DNA of 44,819 nt from JBEVJC01 sp040510375 (lineage in GTDB: Bacteria > Bacteroidota > Bacteroidia > Chitinophagales > Chitinophagaceae), in NCBI GenBank assembly GCA_040510375.1, contig JBEVJC010000035.1, positions 1-44,819 on the forward strand. Reading direction: 5' to 3'. This document shows positions 15,762 through 24,061 of this stretch, piece after piece. The stretch's first letter is position 1, and every line of letters begins with the position of its first letter. Below the pieces are notes generated by a model, which made no database searches, was not told where the DNA came from, and saw only the letters and a program-made list of their open reading frames with translations. The translations under genes and the position numbers were made by a program.

Positions 15762-16606
15762 AATGAACGGACAATATAATCCGGAGGGAAGGAAAGATTT
15801 CCGGCCGTACCCCTGGCGAATATCCCGAACACCGTACTCCCACTGCCACTCATGGCCGAATACAATGCACCACTGGTATAGAGTTTTTCTTTCAGGGCTG
15901 CAATCCCGGGGTGCATCTCAAAAACCGGAGCCTCAAAATCATTTACCAGCTGGTGTTTCCATTCGGGTATTGGCAGTCGCACAATATCAGCGATTGATTT
16001 TACGGGTAACCGGGGAATGATTTTTGAAAATGCCATACCGGTATTTACATGGATGCCTGGATTTACAATAACAATCGTGTAAACAGAAAGGTCCAGGTCA
16101 ACCACACTCAGTTTTTCACCCCTTCCTGTTGCCAGGCAGGGCTTATTGACCAGGAAAAAAGGACAATCGCTGCCAAGTTTCAAGGCATACCGGTGCAATT
16201 GCTGATCATCCAGGTTTAACCTGAATTTATTGTTGATGGCCGTTAACAGGAAAACAGCATCGGCACTGCCTCCGCCAAGACCCGCGCCAACCGGGATGTT
16301 TTTATGCAGGTGAATATTGATTCCGGGAAGATCAGGGAAATCATTTTTTAAAAGTTTCCAGGCCCCGATGCATATATTATCGTCCGGCTCAATGCCAAGC
16401 TGGATGCCGGTTTGACGGAACATTATCCCTTCAGGTAATTTTAATTCCGGAACATCCCGGATTTGATTTTCCTGTTTTCGGACTATTTCCAGCGCATCAT
16501 AAAAGGGGAGGGGATAAAAGATGGTCTCCAGGTCGTGGAAATTATCCGGTCGTTTACGAAGAACCGATAAACCCAGGTTGATCTTACAATTGGGGAAAAC
16601 GACCAC
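15758..16606 (-). CDS. ispE: 4-diphosphocytidyl-2-C-methyl-D-erythritol kinase
   Basis: The 282-residue GHMP kinase phosphorylates CDP-methylerythritol in the non-mevalonate isoprenoid pathway. The start MVVFPNCKINLGLSV has the substrate-binding KINLGL motif, and the ATP loop is PVGAGLGGGSADAVFLL (about residues 86-102). GSDCPFF and the C-terminal SGSGSTVFGIF are also family marks. It lies 31 bp after the BFN/UVR gene on the same strand and probably shares its transcript. Its pathway supplies the prenyl diphosphates that a UbiA enzyme, such as the one at 33698, would use. Confidence 0.95.
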   Translation of the reverse strand: MVVFPNCKINLGLSVLRKRPDNFHDLETIFYPLPFYDALEIVRKQENQIRDVPELKLPEGIMFRQTGIQLGIEPDDNICIGAWKLLKNDFPDLPGINIHLHKNIPVGAGLGGGSADAVFLLTAINNKFRLNLDDQQLHRYALKLGSDCPFFLVNKPCLATGRGEKLSVVDLDLSVYTIVIVNPGIHVNTGMAFSKIIPRLPVKSIADIVRLPIPEWKHQLVNDFEAPVFEMHPGIAALKEKLYTSGALYSAMSGSGSTVFGIFARGTAGNLSFPPDYIVRSF

Positions 16607-16637
16607 ATCTTTATTTTTAGTGAAACCGGGCGGGAAA

Positions 16638-17246
16638 CTATTTTTTGCGGCGGCTGTTTATCTCGTCCCTGATGGCAATGGCCCGGATATAATCTTCCGA
16701 TTCCAGCACATCATTCAGCAGGGTATTGAGTTCATCGAGCGAAAGTGATTTAAGGTCTTCATTGGAAGAAACCGTTCCCGTTTCTTCTACCATCACTTCC
16801 TGTTTGGCTTTCTTCTTTTTGCCGGTGGCTGCTGTGTCTTCCATCAGGATTCCCGCACTTTCCAGGATATTTTCATACGTATAAATGGGGCAGCCAAAAC
16901 GAACGGCCAGCGCCAGTGCATCCGAGGTCCGGGAATCTATTTCGATGGTATCATTTTCAGAAGAACACACGAGTTTGGAGTAAAAAATTCCTTCCTGCAG
17001 GTCGCAGATAATGATCTCGTGCAGGTCAATGGCGAACGCATTCAGGAAATTTTTCATGAGGTCATGCGTAAGCGGACGGCTGGGGTTCATTTTTTCCAAT
17101 GCCACGGCAATCGCCTGGGCTTCAAAGCCGCCAATAACGATCGGTAACCGACGAAGTCCATTCACTTCACCCAGTACAACAGCATACGAATGGGTTTGCG
17201 TAATGCTATGTGAAAGGGCAACTATTTCCAATTCAATCTTCTTCAT
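16638..17246 (-). CDS. Bifunctional nuclease (BFN/DUF151) domain protein with C-terminal UVR motif
   Basis: This 202-residue cytoplasmic protein has a BFN domain in about the first 130 residues (RRLPIVIGGFEAQAIAVAL, SRPLTHDLMKNFL, SRTSDALALAVRFGCPIY). A Lys-rich linker follows, then a UvrB/UvrC-type motif at the C-terminus (LNTLLNDVLESEDYIRAIAIRDEI). BFN proteins from plants and bacteria have been reported to have nuclease activity; the physiological role in Bacteroidota is unclear. This two-part architecture is common in that phylum. It lies 31 bp upstream of ispE. Confidence 0.88.
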   Translation of the reverse strand: MKKIELEIVALSHSITQTHSYAVVLGEVNGLRRLPIVIGGFEAQAIAVALEKMNPSRPLTHDLMKNFLNAFAIDLHEIIICDLQEGIFYSKLVCSSENDTIEIDSRTSDALALAVRFGCPIYTYENILESAGILMEDTAATGKKKKAKQEVMVEETGTVSSNEDLKSLSLDELNTLLNDVLESEDYIRAIAIRDEINSRRKK

Positions 17247-17359
17247 AAAATATCACACGAAACTACGGATTTTGGGGAAAAAATCAGTTTCAAAATAACA
17301 CCGGGCATGGGCGGGTTAGGAGGCAAACCAGTCATTTTGCCCTGATCCCCCGATACTTG

Positions 17360-18073
17360 TCAGTCTTCCACGTCAATCCGGTAATCATGGGGAACCTGGA
17401 AAAGGACCGGGGCGAGTCTGCCGGGCCGGACCTCAGTAGCCCTGGTATTGAGCAACATTTCCTTTTCATCCTTTCCAATTTTAATCGACGATGCAAGGGC
17501 AATATGGCCGTTCGAAAAAAGTGGTACCATCTGTACCAGTTTCATTTCTTCGGGAACTTCAAATAGCAGGTCTTCCGCGTACCAGATCCGCACCTGAACA
17601 GCCATATTTATTTTTACGGAATCTTTAGATTCTTCCGGGGAAAATTCAGGTGTCTGGTACGCTACTGTTTTGTATTGTTGAAGGGTTGAGGTCTGTTCCG
17701 TCCGGATCAGCGGAGGGAGATCTTTTTGAGCGGCAGGACCAGTCATCAGTTGACGGACAATCTGTTTTTCCTGGTCATTAATGCGGTCTAAAAATCCGTT
17801 CTCAAAATCAAGCAGGAGTTTTTCTTCCTTGTTTTCCTCGCCGCCGGGGACTTTAAGCAATTTTGTTTGAATAAAGATTTTCCTGCCCGAGAAATAACCG
17901 CTCATGAAAATCTGGACGGTACTGTCCCGGCTGGTCAGCAGGTAATCAATCCGGCCCTCAAACGGTGTTTGTGTGAAAACTACACCGGAACTAAAGATGC
18001 ATAATATCAGCAGGTTTATTTTAATAGCTGCCCGGTGCGGCCGAAAATTTAAAACGTGGAGGGTTGATCTCAT
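17360..18073 (-). CDS. Secreted protein of unknown function
   Basis: The 237-residue protein has a hydrophobic N-terminal segment (INLLILCIFSSGVVFTQ) that fits a signal peptide, with the mature part starting near TPFEGRIDY. The mature part is predominantly beta-prone and has regions such as GYFSGRKIFIQTKLLK, YKTVAYQTPEF and VRIWYAEDLLFEVP. This recalls the DUF4412/GLPGLI type of Bacteroidota periplasmic proteins, but I cannot assign it firmly. It stands alone between the BFN/UVR gene and the terminator of the etf operon. Confidence 0.7.
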   Translation of the reverse strand: MRSTLHVLNFRPHRAAIKINLLILCIFSSGVVFTQTPFEGRIDYLLTSRDSTVQIFMSGYFSGRKIFIQTKLLKVPGGEENKEEKLLLDFENGFLDRINDQEKQIVRQLMTGPAAQKDLPPLIRTEQTSTLQQYKTVAYQTPEFSPEESKDSVKINMAVQVRIWYAEDLLFEVPEEMKLVQMVPLFSNGHIALASSIKIGKDEKEMLLNTRATEVRPGRLAPVLFQVPHDYRIDVED

Positions 18074-18106
18074 AGCAGAAGGTTTAATAAATCAGGTCAT
18101 TAAAAA

Positions 18107-18133
18107 AGCCAGATGAAATTACATCATCTGGCT
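18107..18133 (-). terminator. Intrinsic terminator of etfBA
   Basis: AGCCAGATGA pairs perfectly with TCATCTGGCT across a 7-base loop, and on the minus strand a run of six T follows. It lies about 20 bp after the etfA stop. Confidence 0.85.
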
Positions 18134-18153
18134 AATTAATCCTGCCTTATTGA

Positions 18154-19113
18154 TCAGGCCTTTATTTTTTTAATTGCTTCGGTCATTTTTGGAACAATGT
18201 CAAATGCATCACCCACAATACCGTAATCGGCAGCTTTAAAGAAAGGAGCTTCAGGGTCTTTGTTGATCACCACGATTACCTTACTGCGGTTCACACCTGC
18301 CAGGTGCTGGATAGCACCGGAGATGCCGATGGCGATATAAAGATTGGGTGCAATGGCAAAACCTGTTTGTCCCACGTGCTCGTGGTGCGGGCGCCAGTCA
18401 GCATCGGCTACAGGGCGACTGCAGGCCGTTGCCGCATGCAAAACATGGGCGAGGTCTTCTATCATTCCCCAGTTTTCCGGTCCTTTCAATCCGCGTCCGC
18501 CGCTGACCACGATCTCCGCTTCGGTAAGGGAAACCTCGCCGGATGCCTTGCTGGAACTGGTCACCCTGACCCGCGGCGTATCAATTGTTACGGCTGTATC
18601 AACTACTTCAGCAGTTCCTTCACCTGTGCTGATGGGGTATGCATTGGAGTTCAGTGACACAATACGGATGGGAGTGGTTACCGATACATTTGCAAATGCT
18701 TTTCCGGAGAACACATTCTTTTTTACAACAAATCCATTACTGGTATCAGGTAGTGCAACGGCACCCGAAACCAGTCCCGCTTTAAGCCGGGCCGAAAGCC
18801 TTGGTGCAATTGCCTTTCCATTTAGGTTATTGGATAATACAATTACATTGGCACCGGACGACTGTGCCAGGTCCGCAATGACTTTGGTATATACCTGTGC
18901 ATCGAGGTTATCAAGCTCCTTGTTATTTATATGGTATACTTTCTTTACACCATATTTTCCAAGTGTGGACAGATCCTCGGTAACAGAACCAAGTACAATG
19001 GCTTCAGCAGTGGTCGACAATTGCCCGGCAATCTTTGCTCCGTATGACAATGCTTCCAGCGATGATTTTTTTACCTGCCCTTCGGCTATATCGACAAAAA
19101 TTAAAACTGACAT
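18154..19113 (-). CDS. etfA: Electron transfer flavoprotein subunit alpha
   Basis: The 319-residue FAD-binding subunit of ETF accepts electrons from acyl-CoA dehydrogenases. The N-terminal domain starts with VLIFVDIAEGQVKKSSLEALSYG. The C-terminal FAD domain has SGGRGLKGPENW, CSRPVADADW, VGQTGFAIAPNLYIAIGISG and INKDPEAPFFKAADYG, all strongly conserved in the family. It is encoded 49 bp downstream of etfB on the same strand, the usual order, and a strong terminator follows. Confidence 0.96.
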   Translation of the reverse strand: MSVLIFVDIAEGQVKKSSLEALSYGAKIAGQLSTTAEAIVLGSVTEDLSTLGKYGVKKVYHINNKELDNLDAQVYTKVIADLAQSSGANVIVLSNNLNGKAIAPRLSARLKAGLVSGAVALPDTSNGFVVKKNVFSGKAFANVSVTTPIRIVSLNSNAYPISTGEGTAEVVDTAVTIDTPRVRVTSSSKASGEVSLTEAEIVVSGGRGLKGPENWGMIEDLAHVLHAATACSRPVADADWRPHHEHVGQTGFAIAPNLYIAIGISGAIQHLAGVNRSKVIVVINKDPEAPFFKAADYGIVGDAFDIVPKMTEAIKKIKA

Positions 19114-19162
19114 GTGATCGTTTTTTATTGACTGGCTTGCGCCGTATTAATTAAAGGAATTC

Positions 19163-19906
19163 TCAGAAGGCTTTTGCTTCTTCGTGTAAGAGGCGAACCA
19201 ATTCTTCCACATTATCGGCCGGGATAAGTTTAACGCCTGCTTTTGCCGGAGGCAAACCAAATCCGGTAACGGTGGTCAACGGCTCGATGGCTACGGGCTC
19301 AACCACTTTTAAGGGTTTGGTCCTTGCTGCCATGATACCCCGCATATTGGGGATCCGCTGTTCGGCCATTCCTTTCTGGGCGCTGACCACCAGGGGCAGG
19401 TTTACTTCATTTATTTCTTCACCACCTTCAATCTCGCGCGTCAGTGTAACGGTGGTACCATTGAGATCAAGTTTTGCAGCAAGTGATATAAAGGGCAGGT
19501 CGAGTAATTCGGCTACCATTCCACCAATGGAAGATCCATTGTAATCGATGGTTTCCTTACCGGTGAAAATAAGATCATAAGCGCCTTCTTTGGCAATGGC
19601 GGCTATCTGTGAGGCAATATAAAAACTATCGTGACTGTCTGCATTTACCCGGATGGCTTCATCGCCACCAAGTGCAAGGGCTTTCCGGATAATTGGTTCC
19701 GAATCTGCGCCACCCACGGTGATCAGGTGTAAAATCGCGGCAGGATCTTTTTCTTTTAATTCAATGGCGCGCACAAGTGCATACCACTCGTCGTAGGGAT
19801 TAATAATCCACTGCACTCCACTTGTGTCGAATTTCGTGTTGTTGTCTGTGAAGGCTATTTTTGCCGTTGTGTCCGGCGTTTTACTGATACATACCAGGAT
19901 CTTCAT
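19163..19906 (-). CDS. etfB: Electron transfer flavoprotein subunit beta
   Basis: The 247-residue partner of EtfA begins MKILVCISKTPDTTAKI and contains INPYDEWALV-like sequence, the nucleotide-binding block FTGKETIDYNGSSIGGMVAELL and the signature region EIEGGEEINEVNLPLVVSAQKG. The complex passes electrons from fatty-acid or amino-acid oxidation to the quinone pool. It is the first gene of the operon, with a consensus promoter upstream. Confidence 0.96.
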   Translation of the reverse strand: MKILVCISKTPDTTAKIAFTDNNTKFDTSGVQWIINPYDEWYALVRAIELKEKDPAAILHLITVGGADSEPIIRKALALGGDEAIRVNADSHDSFYIASQIAAIAKEGAYDLIFTGKETIDYNGSSIGGMVAELLDLPFISLAAKLDLNGTTVTLTREIEGGEEINEVNLPLVVSAQKGMAEQRIPNMRGIMAARTKPLKVVEPVAIEPLTTVTGFGLPPAKAGVKLIPADNVEELVRLLHEEAKAF

Positions 19907-19963
19907 ACTCGTTAGTTTTTAAGAGTCCGGCTGCCCGGAATATTAGTTGTTTATGCAACTAAA

Positions 19964-19997
19964 CAAAGATAAGTGTTGGAGATTTAAATCGGGCAAA
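19964..19997 (-). promoter_or_regulatory. Promoter of etfBA
   Basis: On the minus strand TTTG (19997-19994), 22 bases, then TATCTTTG (19971-19964) matches the Bacteroidota consensus exactly in both boxes. The leader to the etfB start is about 50 bases. Confidence 0.7.
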
Positions 19998-20019
19998 ACC
20001 GTAAAATTTTTTTAAACAG

Positions 20020-20331
20020 ATGGACCGGATCGAAAAATTAAGGGAATACCTGTTGGCCACACCTGCTGATGCGTTTTTACAACACGCGCTGGCACTGGAA
20101 TACGTGAAAACGGGGAACCACGAAGAAGCGCTTTTACTTTTTACCCGGATCCTGGAACGCGATCGCCTGTATATCGGTTCTTATTACCATCTTGGTAAAT
20201 TACTGGAGAAAATGGGCCGCACGGATGAAGCAGCCAACTGGTATCTGAAAGGGATGGAGGCCAGCCAGGAAGCGGGCGACAAACATGCCTATGGTGAATT
20301 ACGCGGAGCCTATGAAGAACTTACTTTTTGA
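20020..20331 (+). CDS. Small TPR-repeat protein
   Basis: The 103-residue soluble protein is made almost entirely of tetratricopeptide repeats: DAFLQHALALEYVKTGNHEEALLLFTRILERD and then YIGSYYHLGKLLEKMGRTDEAANWYLKGMEAS carry the usual W/L-G-Y-A-F-A-P spacing. Such proteins are protein-protein interaction scaffolds, and the partner is not evident. It lies directly upstream of tilS, whose real ATG is 17 bp after the stop, so the two genes probably form one transcript. It is divergent from etfB. Confidence 0.85.
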   Translation: MDRIEKLREYLLATPADAFLQHALALEYVKTGNHEEALLLFTRILERDRLYIGSYYHLGKLLEKMGRTDEAANWYLKGMEASQEAGDKHAYGELRGAYEELTF

Positions 20332-20348
20332 ACCATGTAACCAACAGC

Positions 20349-21677
20349 ATGAATCTTCTTAAACGTTTTACCGATTATATCAGCAATGAAAAGCTGTTTA
20401 CTTCAGAACACCTGTTGATTGTGGCAGTGAGCGGCGGGGTGGACTCAATAGTGCTTTCTGATCTTTGTTACCAGGCCGGGTTCCGTACCGAACTGGTACA
20501 TTGTAATTTCCGATTGCGCGGTGAAATGAGTGAGGCAGATGAATTATTTGTCCGTCAGTTTGCTGAATCACGCAATCTTCCCCTGCAGGTAAAGTCATTT
20601 GATACCCAGCTGTACAGCGAAAGTAAAAAACTGTCAATCCAGGTGGCGGCCCGTGAGCTTCGGTATGGCTGGTTTGAAGAATTGATCCGGCAGTCGGGAG
20701 GACCGGCCATGGCCCGCCTGCTTACCGCGCATCATCTGGACGATAATACTGAAACCATGCTCATGAATTTTTTCAAAGGCACTGGAATCGCGGGTTTGCG
20801 GGGTATCAGGCCATTGAACGGATGGCTGGTCAGGCCCTTGTTATTTGCACAGAAACAGGAGCTGGTGGATTATGCAACGATCAACGGGTTAAGCTGGAGA
20901 AATGATCATTCGAATGAAGAAAATAAATACACCCGTAATTTTTTCCGCAACCAGCTCATACCAATGATCAGTTCGGTTTTTCCTGAAGTGGAAGCGAACA
21001 TGGCCGATAACCAGCGTCGTTTTGCCGGCATTGAAATTTTATACCAGGAAGCCGTCCGGATGAAATTGAAAAAACTGATGGTTGTCAAAAATAATGAAGT
21101 GCATGTGCCCATCCGCAAACTCCTGCTGACACCTGCATTGGAAACTATCAGCTGGGAAATTTTCCGGCAATATGGTTTCCAGTCGCAGGCAATCCCTTTG
21201 ATACTTCATCTCTGCCAGAGCGAATCCGGTAAATATATTTCCTCATCTACCCATCGTGTTATCCGTAACCGCAACTGGCTGGTGATTGCTCCTTTGAAAC
21301 AGGAAGAACCCGGGCTGATCGTAATCGATGAACCAGGTACCTATCCATATGCGGGTGGAGTGCTGGTTGTTACTGAAGAATCATTTGGCGGGCAGCAGGT
21401 CGACCTTGGTACTTCTGCTGCACTGGCAGACGCGGATGAAATAAAGTTTCCGCTACTACTGCGACCCTGGAAAGCGGGCGACTATTTTTATCCGCTTGGT
21501 ATGAAAAAGAAAAAGAAACTGGCGCGCTTCCTTATCGATCTGAAAGTATCAAAAACAGAAAAGGAAAAAGTATGGGTGATTGAATCGCAAAAAAAAATTA
21601 TCTGGGTAGTGCGGCACAGGCTGGACGATCGTTTCCGGGTGACTGGCTCTACCAGTTCGGTAATACGGTTTGCCTGA
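20349..21677 (+). CDS. tilS: tRNA(Ile)-lysidine synthase
   Basis: I start at the ATG at 20349 (MNLLKRFTDYI), because the TTG at 20328 adds seven residues without family support. The protein modifies C34 of the CAT-anticodon tRNA-Ile so that it reads AUA. The PP-loop motif is VAVSGGVDSIVL near residue 30, followed by VHCNFRLRGEMSEADE, AHHLDDNTETMLMNFFKGTGIAGLRGI and NKYTRNFFRNQLIP. The C-terminal TilS domain has LLLRPWKAGDYFYPLGMKKKKKLARFLID. It is full length for the Bacteroidota type (442 residues) and follows the TPR gene. Confidence 0.96.
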   Translation: MNLLKRFTDYISNEKLFTSEHLLIVAVSGGVDSIVLSDLCYQAGFRTELVHCNFRLRGEMSEADELFVRQFAESRNLPLQVKSFDTQLYSESKKLSIQVAARELRYGWFEELIRQSGGPAMARLLTAHHLDDNTETMLMNFFKGTGIAGLRGIRPLNGWLVRPLLFAQKQELVDYATINGLSWRNDHSNEENKYTRNFFRNQLIPMISSVFPEVEANMADNQRRFAGIEILYQEAVRMKLKKLMVVKNNEVHVPIRKLLLTPALETISWEIFRQYGFQSQAIPLILHLCQSESGKYISSSTHRVIRNRNWLVIAPLKQEEPGLIVIDEPGTYPYAGGVLVVTEESFGGQQVDLGTSAALADADEIKFPLLLRPWKAGDYFYPLGMKKKKKLARFLIDLKVSKTEKEKVWVIESQKKIIWVVRHRLDDRFRVTGSTSSVIRFA

Positions 21678-21689
21678 TGGTTTAAAAAA

Positions 21690-21717
21690 AATCCCGGCTA
21701 TTTTAAAAGCCGGGATT
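21690..21717 (-). terminator. Intrinsic terminator for the T9SS cargo gene
   Basis: AATCCCGGCT pairs with AGCCGGGATT across an 8-base loop, and on the minus strand a run of T follows. It sits 20 bp after the minus-strand stop at 21737, and right after the convergent tilS. Confidence 0.8.
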
Positions 21718-21736
21718 CACCAATATAACTTTCATT

Positions 21737-22582
21737 TTAATTCTTCAGCAACTTATACGATTTGCCATTCACTACCAGGATATACACACCTGCGGGAGCG
21801 TTGTTGATACGGATCGCATTGGATCCTGATATATCATAGTTAACCTGTGTGCCGGCAACGGTATACAATTTTACATTTCCTTTTGTGATTTCAGCCGAGT
21901 TGATACCGGTCAGCTGGATCTCATTGCTGAACGGGTTGGGGAAGATCTTCACCGGGCCGCTGGTCTTACTTGTATTCACATACACCACCTTTGAGTACGT
22001 GGCCGTTCTGTCGATATCCACCTGGCGAATGCGGTAGTAAGCAACAGCACCACTTGAATAACTTCCATCGGTGAACTGATAACTGCTGGTCTCCAATGCA
22101 TCACCATCGCTTTCTACTTCACCTATCACCTTGTAGTTTTGTCCGTCGGTGCTTTTTTCAACATAATATTTTTCATTGTTGAACTCGTAACTGGTCGACC
22201 AGTTAAGCTGCACACCCTGGCTAACAATCCGTGTGGTGAAGGAACTCCATTTTACCGGCAGTACGGCCTGCTGGGTGATAGTAAACTGGTCGCAATATGC
22301 GCCCGAAGGGAGGCGGGAAAGAATATTGTCAACCGGACCGGAAGCGCATGCATAAGTGATGGTGGCATTTCCCGAAGCATTGGCAACCCCCTGGGCAATC
22401 AGCCCGGTATTCCTGGAGAATAGAAATACATCAGAACCGGGGATGGCATTCTGCACAAACATAAAACATCCGCCACTTTGTTTTATACCGATGGCAATCA
22501 TGCCATTTGGAGTGGGACAAGATTGTGAACTGGCAGCAAAAGTGGAAAGTAAGGCAATAAAACCGAGGGTAAAATTTCTCAT
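21737..22582 (-). CDS. Secreted protein with T9SS type A sorting domain
   Basis: The 281-residue protein has a signal peptide (MRNFTLGFIALLSTFAASSQS), two Cys-containing segments near the N-terminus, and a fibronectin-like stretch in the middle (LPVKWSSFTTRIVSQGVQLNW, YFVEKS-like, YRIRQVD). The C-terminal domain is KIFPNPFSNEIQL... ending PAGVYILVVNGKSYKLLKN, the sorting signal of the type IX secretion system. It should therefore be exported and attached to, or released from, the cell surface. No catalytic domain is visible. It is monocistronic with its own terminator. Confidence 0.9.
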   Translation of the reverse strand: MRNFTLGFIALLSTFAASSQSCPTPNGMIAIGIKQSGGCFMFVQNAIPGSDVFLFSRNTGLIAQGVANASGNATITYACASGPVDNILSRLPSGAYCDQFTITQQAVLPVKWSSFTTRIVSQGVQLNWSTSYEFNNEKYYVEKSTDGQNYKVIGEVESDGDALETSSYQFTDGSYSSGAVAYYRIRQVDIDRTATYSKVVYVNTSKTSGPVKIFPNPFSNEIQLTGINSAEITKGNVKLYTVAGTQVNYDISGSNAIRINNAPAGVYILVVNGKSYKLLKN

Positions 22583-22871
22583 GTTGTTGATTTAATGTTA
22601 GAATAACAGGGTCGATGTTATCCATAATATGATGGAAAGCCGCTGGTTTTTGCCTGGATAGTGGAACTGCTGATGGAGCAGGAAATAAAAATAGTATATA
22701 AAGTCAAAAAAAGGAAGGTTACGATAAAATTCAGTAAAAATACGAACGTAAATATCGCGGATTTAATATTTATTACACTGGTCAGCAGTGGAATAAACCA
22801 AAAACGACCATTTTTTACTGATTAAAATAAAATCAGTAATCCCGGGATTTTCGATAATGAGGGGAGAATTA
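22583..22871. other. AT-rich spacer upstream of the T9SS gene with one hairpin
   Basis: No gene is visible in this 289-bp spacer. It contains a 9-bp inverted repeat, TTACTGATT / AATCAGTAA with a 7-base loop at 22815-22839, 33 bp after the rhomboid stop. No T-run follows the stem in the minus direction, so it is not a standard terminator. I found no convincing TTTG / TAnnTTTG promoter for the T9SS gene. Confidence 0.5.
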
Positions 22872-23516
22872 CTAGCGGTTAAATCCAATCTGGTAGAGGA
22901 AATTTCCTACAAAATCATAATCGGAAAATCCTTTCAGGAACCCTACTGTGAAAAGCAAACCATAGATAGCTCCCCAGAAGTGAGCACCATGATTGATGTT
23001 TGTTCCGCCTTTGCGATCGAGGTAGGCGGAGATGCCCAGATAGATGACCGCAAACAGGTAGGCAGGTATGCCAACCGGTATAAACATGATCCCGATTTTA
23101 CTGCCCGGGGTCAGGACAATGCTGCCGAATATAACAGCGGAGATTGCACCGGATGCACCAAGGCTTTTGAAATGATAGTTGTTGCGGTGTTTGATATAAT
23201 CGGGAATACTCGCAACAACCAGTGCCGATACATATAATAAAAGGTAGATCCATCGCCCGGCCTGTCCAAATATCAGTGGATCGGAAAAATTCCGTTCCAG
23301 GGAGGTTCCGAAGCTATACAGGGCATACATATTGAAAATAAGATGGAAAAAATCGCCGTGGATCAACCCATGGGTCAGGAAACGGTACCACTGGTTGCGC
23401 TGTTTGATAGCCGGAGCATAAAAGATCAGGTCGTCCATGATCTTCTGGTTATTGAAGGCGCTGATGGAAACGAGTACGGTGATGACAATAATAGCGAGTG
23501 TGATGGTAAACTGCAT
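22872..23516 (-). CDS. Rhomboid-family intramembrane serine protease
   Basis: The 214-residue membrane protein has six hydrophobic segments. The family marks are HGLIHGDFFHLIFNMYALYSFG (the L1 loop and helix 2), the catalytic Ser in SLGASGAISAV (the GxSG motif), and the catalytic His in NHGAHFWGAIYG. It cleaves single-pass membrane proteins within the bilayer; the substrates are unknown. It is the last gene of an operon reading M16 - M16 - rlmH - rhomboid on the minus strand, 27 bp after rlmH. Confidence 0.93.
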   Translation of the reverse strand: MQFTITLAIIVITVLVSISAFNNQKIMDDLIFYAPAIKQRNQWYRFLTHGLIHGDFFHLIFNMYALYSFGTSLERNFSDPLIFGQAGRWIYLLLYVSALVVASIPDYIKHRNNYHFKSLGASGAISAVIFGSIVLTPGSKIGIMFIPVGIPAYLFAVIYLGISAYLDRKGGTNINHGAHFWGAIYGLLFTVGFLKGFSDYDFVGNFLYQIGFNR

Positions 23517-23543
23517 GGGAACCTGGTTCGCTGCGAATGTAAT

Positions 23544-24017
23544 TTATTTATGGTGATATTTTTCGTTTTTAAGAATGGTACAGGCGCGATATACCTGCTC
23601 TGCCAGAATTAACCTGACCAGTTGATGGGGGAATACCAGTTTGGAAAGGCTCCATTTCATATTGGCCCTTCGAAGAACTTCCTCGTCGAGACCAAATGCA
23701 CCACCAATAAGGAACACAAGCTGACGTGTACTATCGTTTGCCCTTGCCTGCAACAGGGCAGCCAGTCCTTCACTGTTAATCATGGTGCCTGTTTCCTCCA
23801 ACGCCACCAGGTAATCGTCCTTCCCCAGCAAATCCAGGATCTGCCTGCCTTCGCGGCGTTTCAGTTCTGCTTCATCAAGGGATGCTGCATTTTTTGGGGG
23901 AGGTAAAACCACCCATTCCACTTTGAAATAACGCGAAATCCTGCCGGTAAAATCTTCGATGCCCTGTTTGACATATGGGTCGTGGGCTTTCCCCGGCGAC
24001 CAGAACTGGATCTTCAT
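23544..24017 (-). CDS. rlmH: 23S rRNA (pseudouridine1915-N3)-methyltransferase
   Basis: The 157-residue SPOUT-fold methyltransferase modifies pseudouridine 1915 in helix 69 of 23S rRNA. Marks of the family are LDEAELKRREGRQIL, LVALEETGTMINSEGLA, the cofactor loop FLIGGAFGLDEEV, and the C-terminal SLSKLVFPHQLVRLILAEQVYRACTILKNEKYHHK. The length is standard. It sits between the M16 peptidase pair and the rhomboid gene, and is probably in their operon. Confidence 0.97.
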   Translation of the reverse strand: MKIQFWSPGKAHDPYVKQGIEDFTGRISRYFKVEWVVLPPPKNAASLDEAELKRREGRQILDLLGKDDYLVALEETGTMINSEGLAALLQARANDSTRQLVFLIGGAFGLDEEVLRRANMKWSLSKLVFPHQLVRLILAEQVYRACTILKNEKYHHK

Positions 24018-24061
24018 GAATTTTTTTTTAGGGCTTGAATTTACGGGCTGCGTTCCAATGA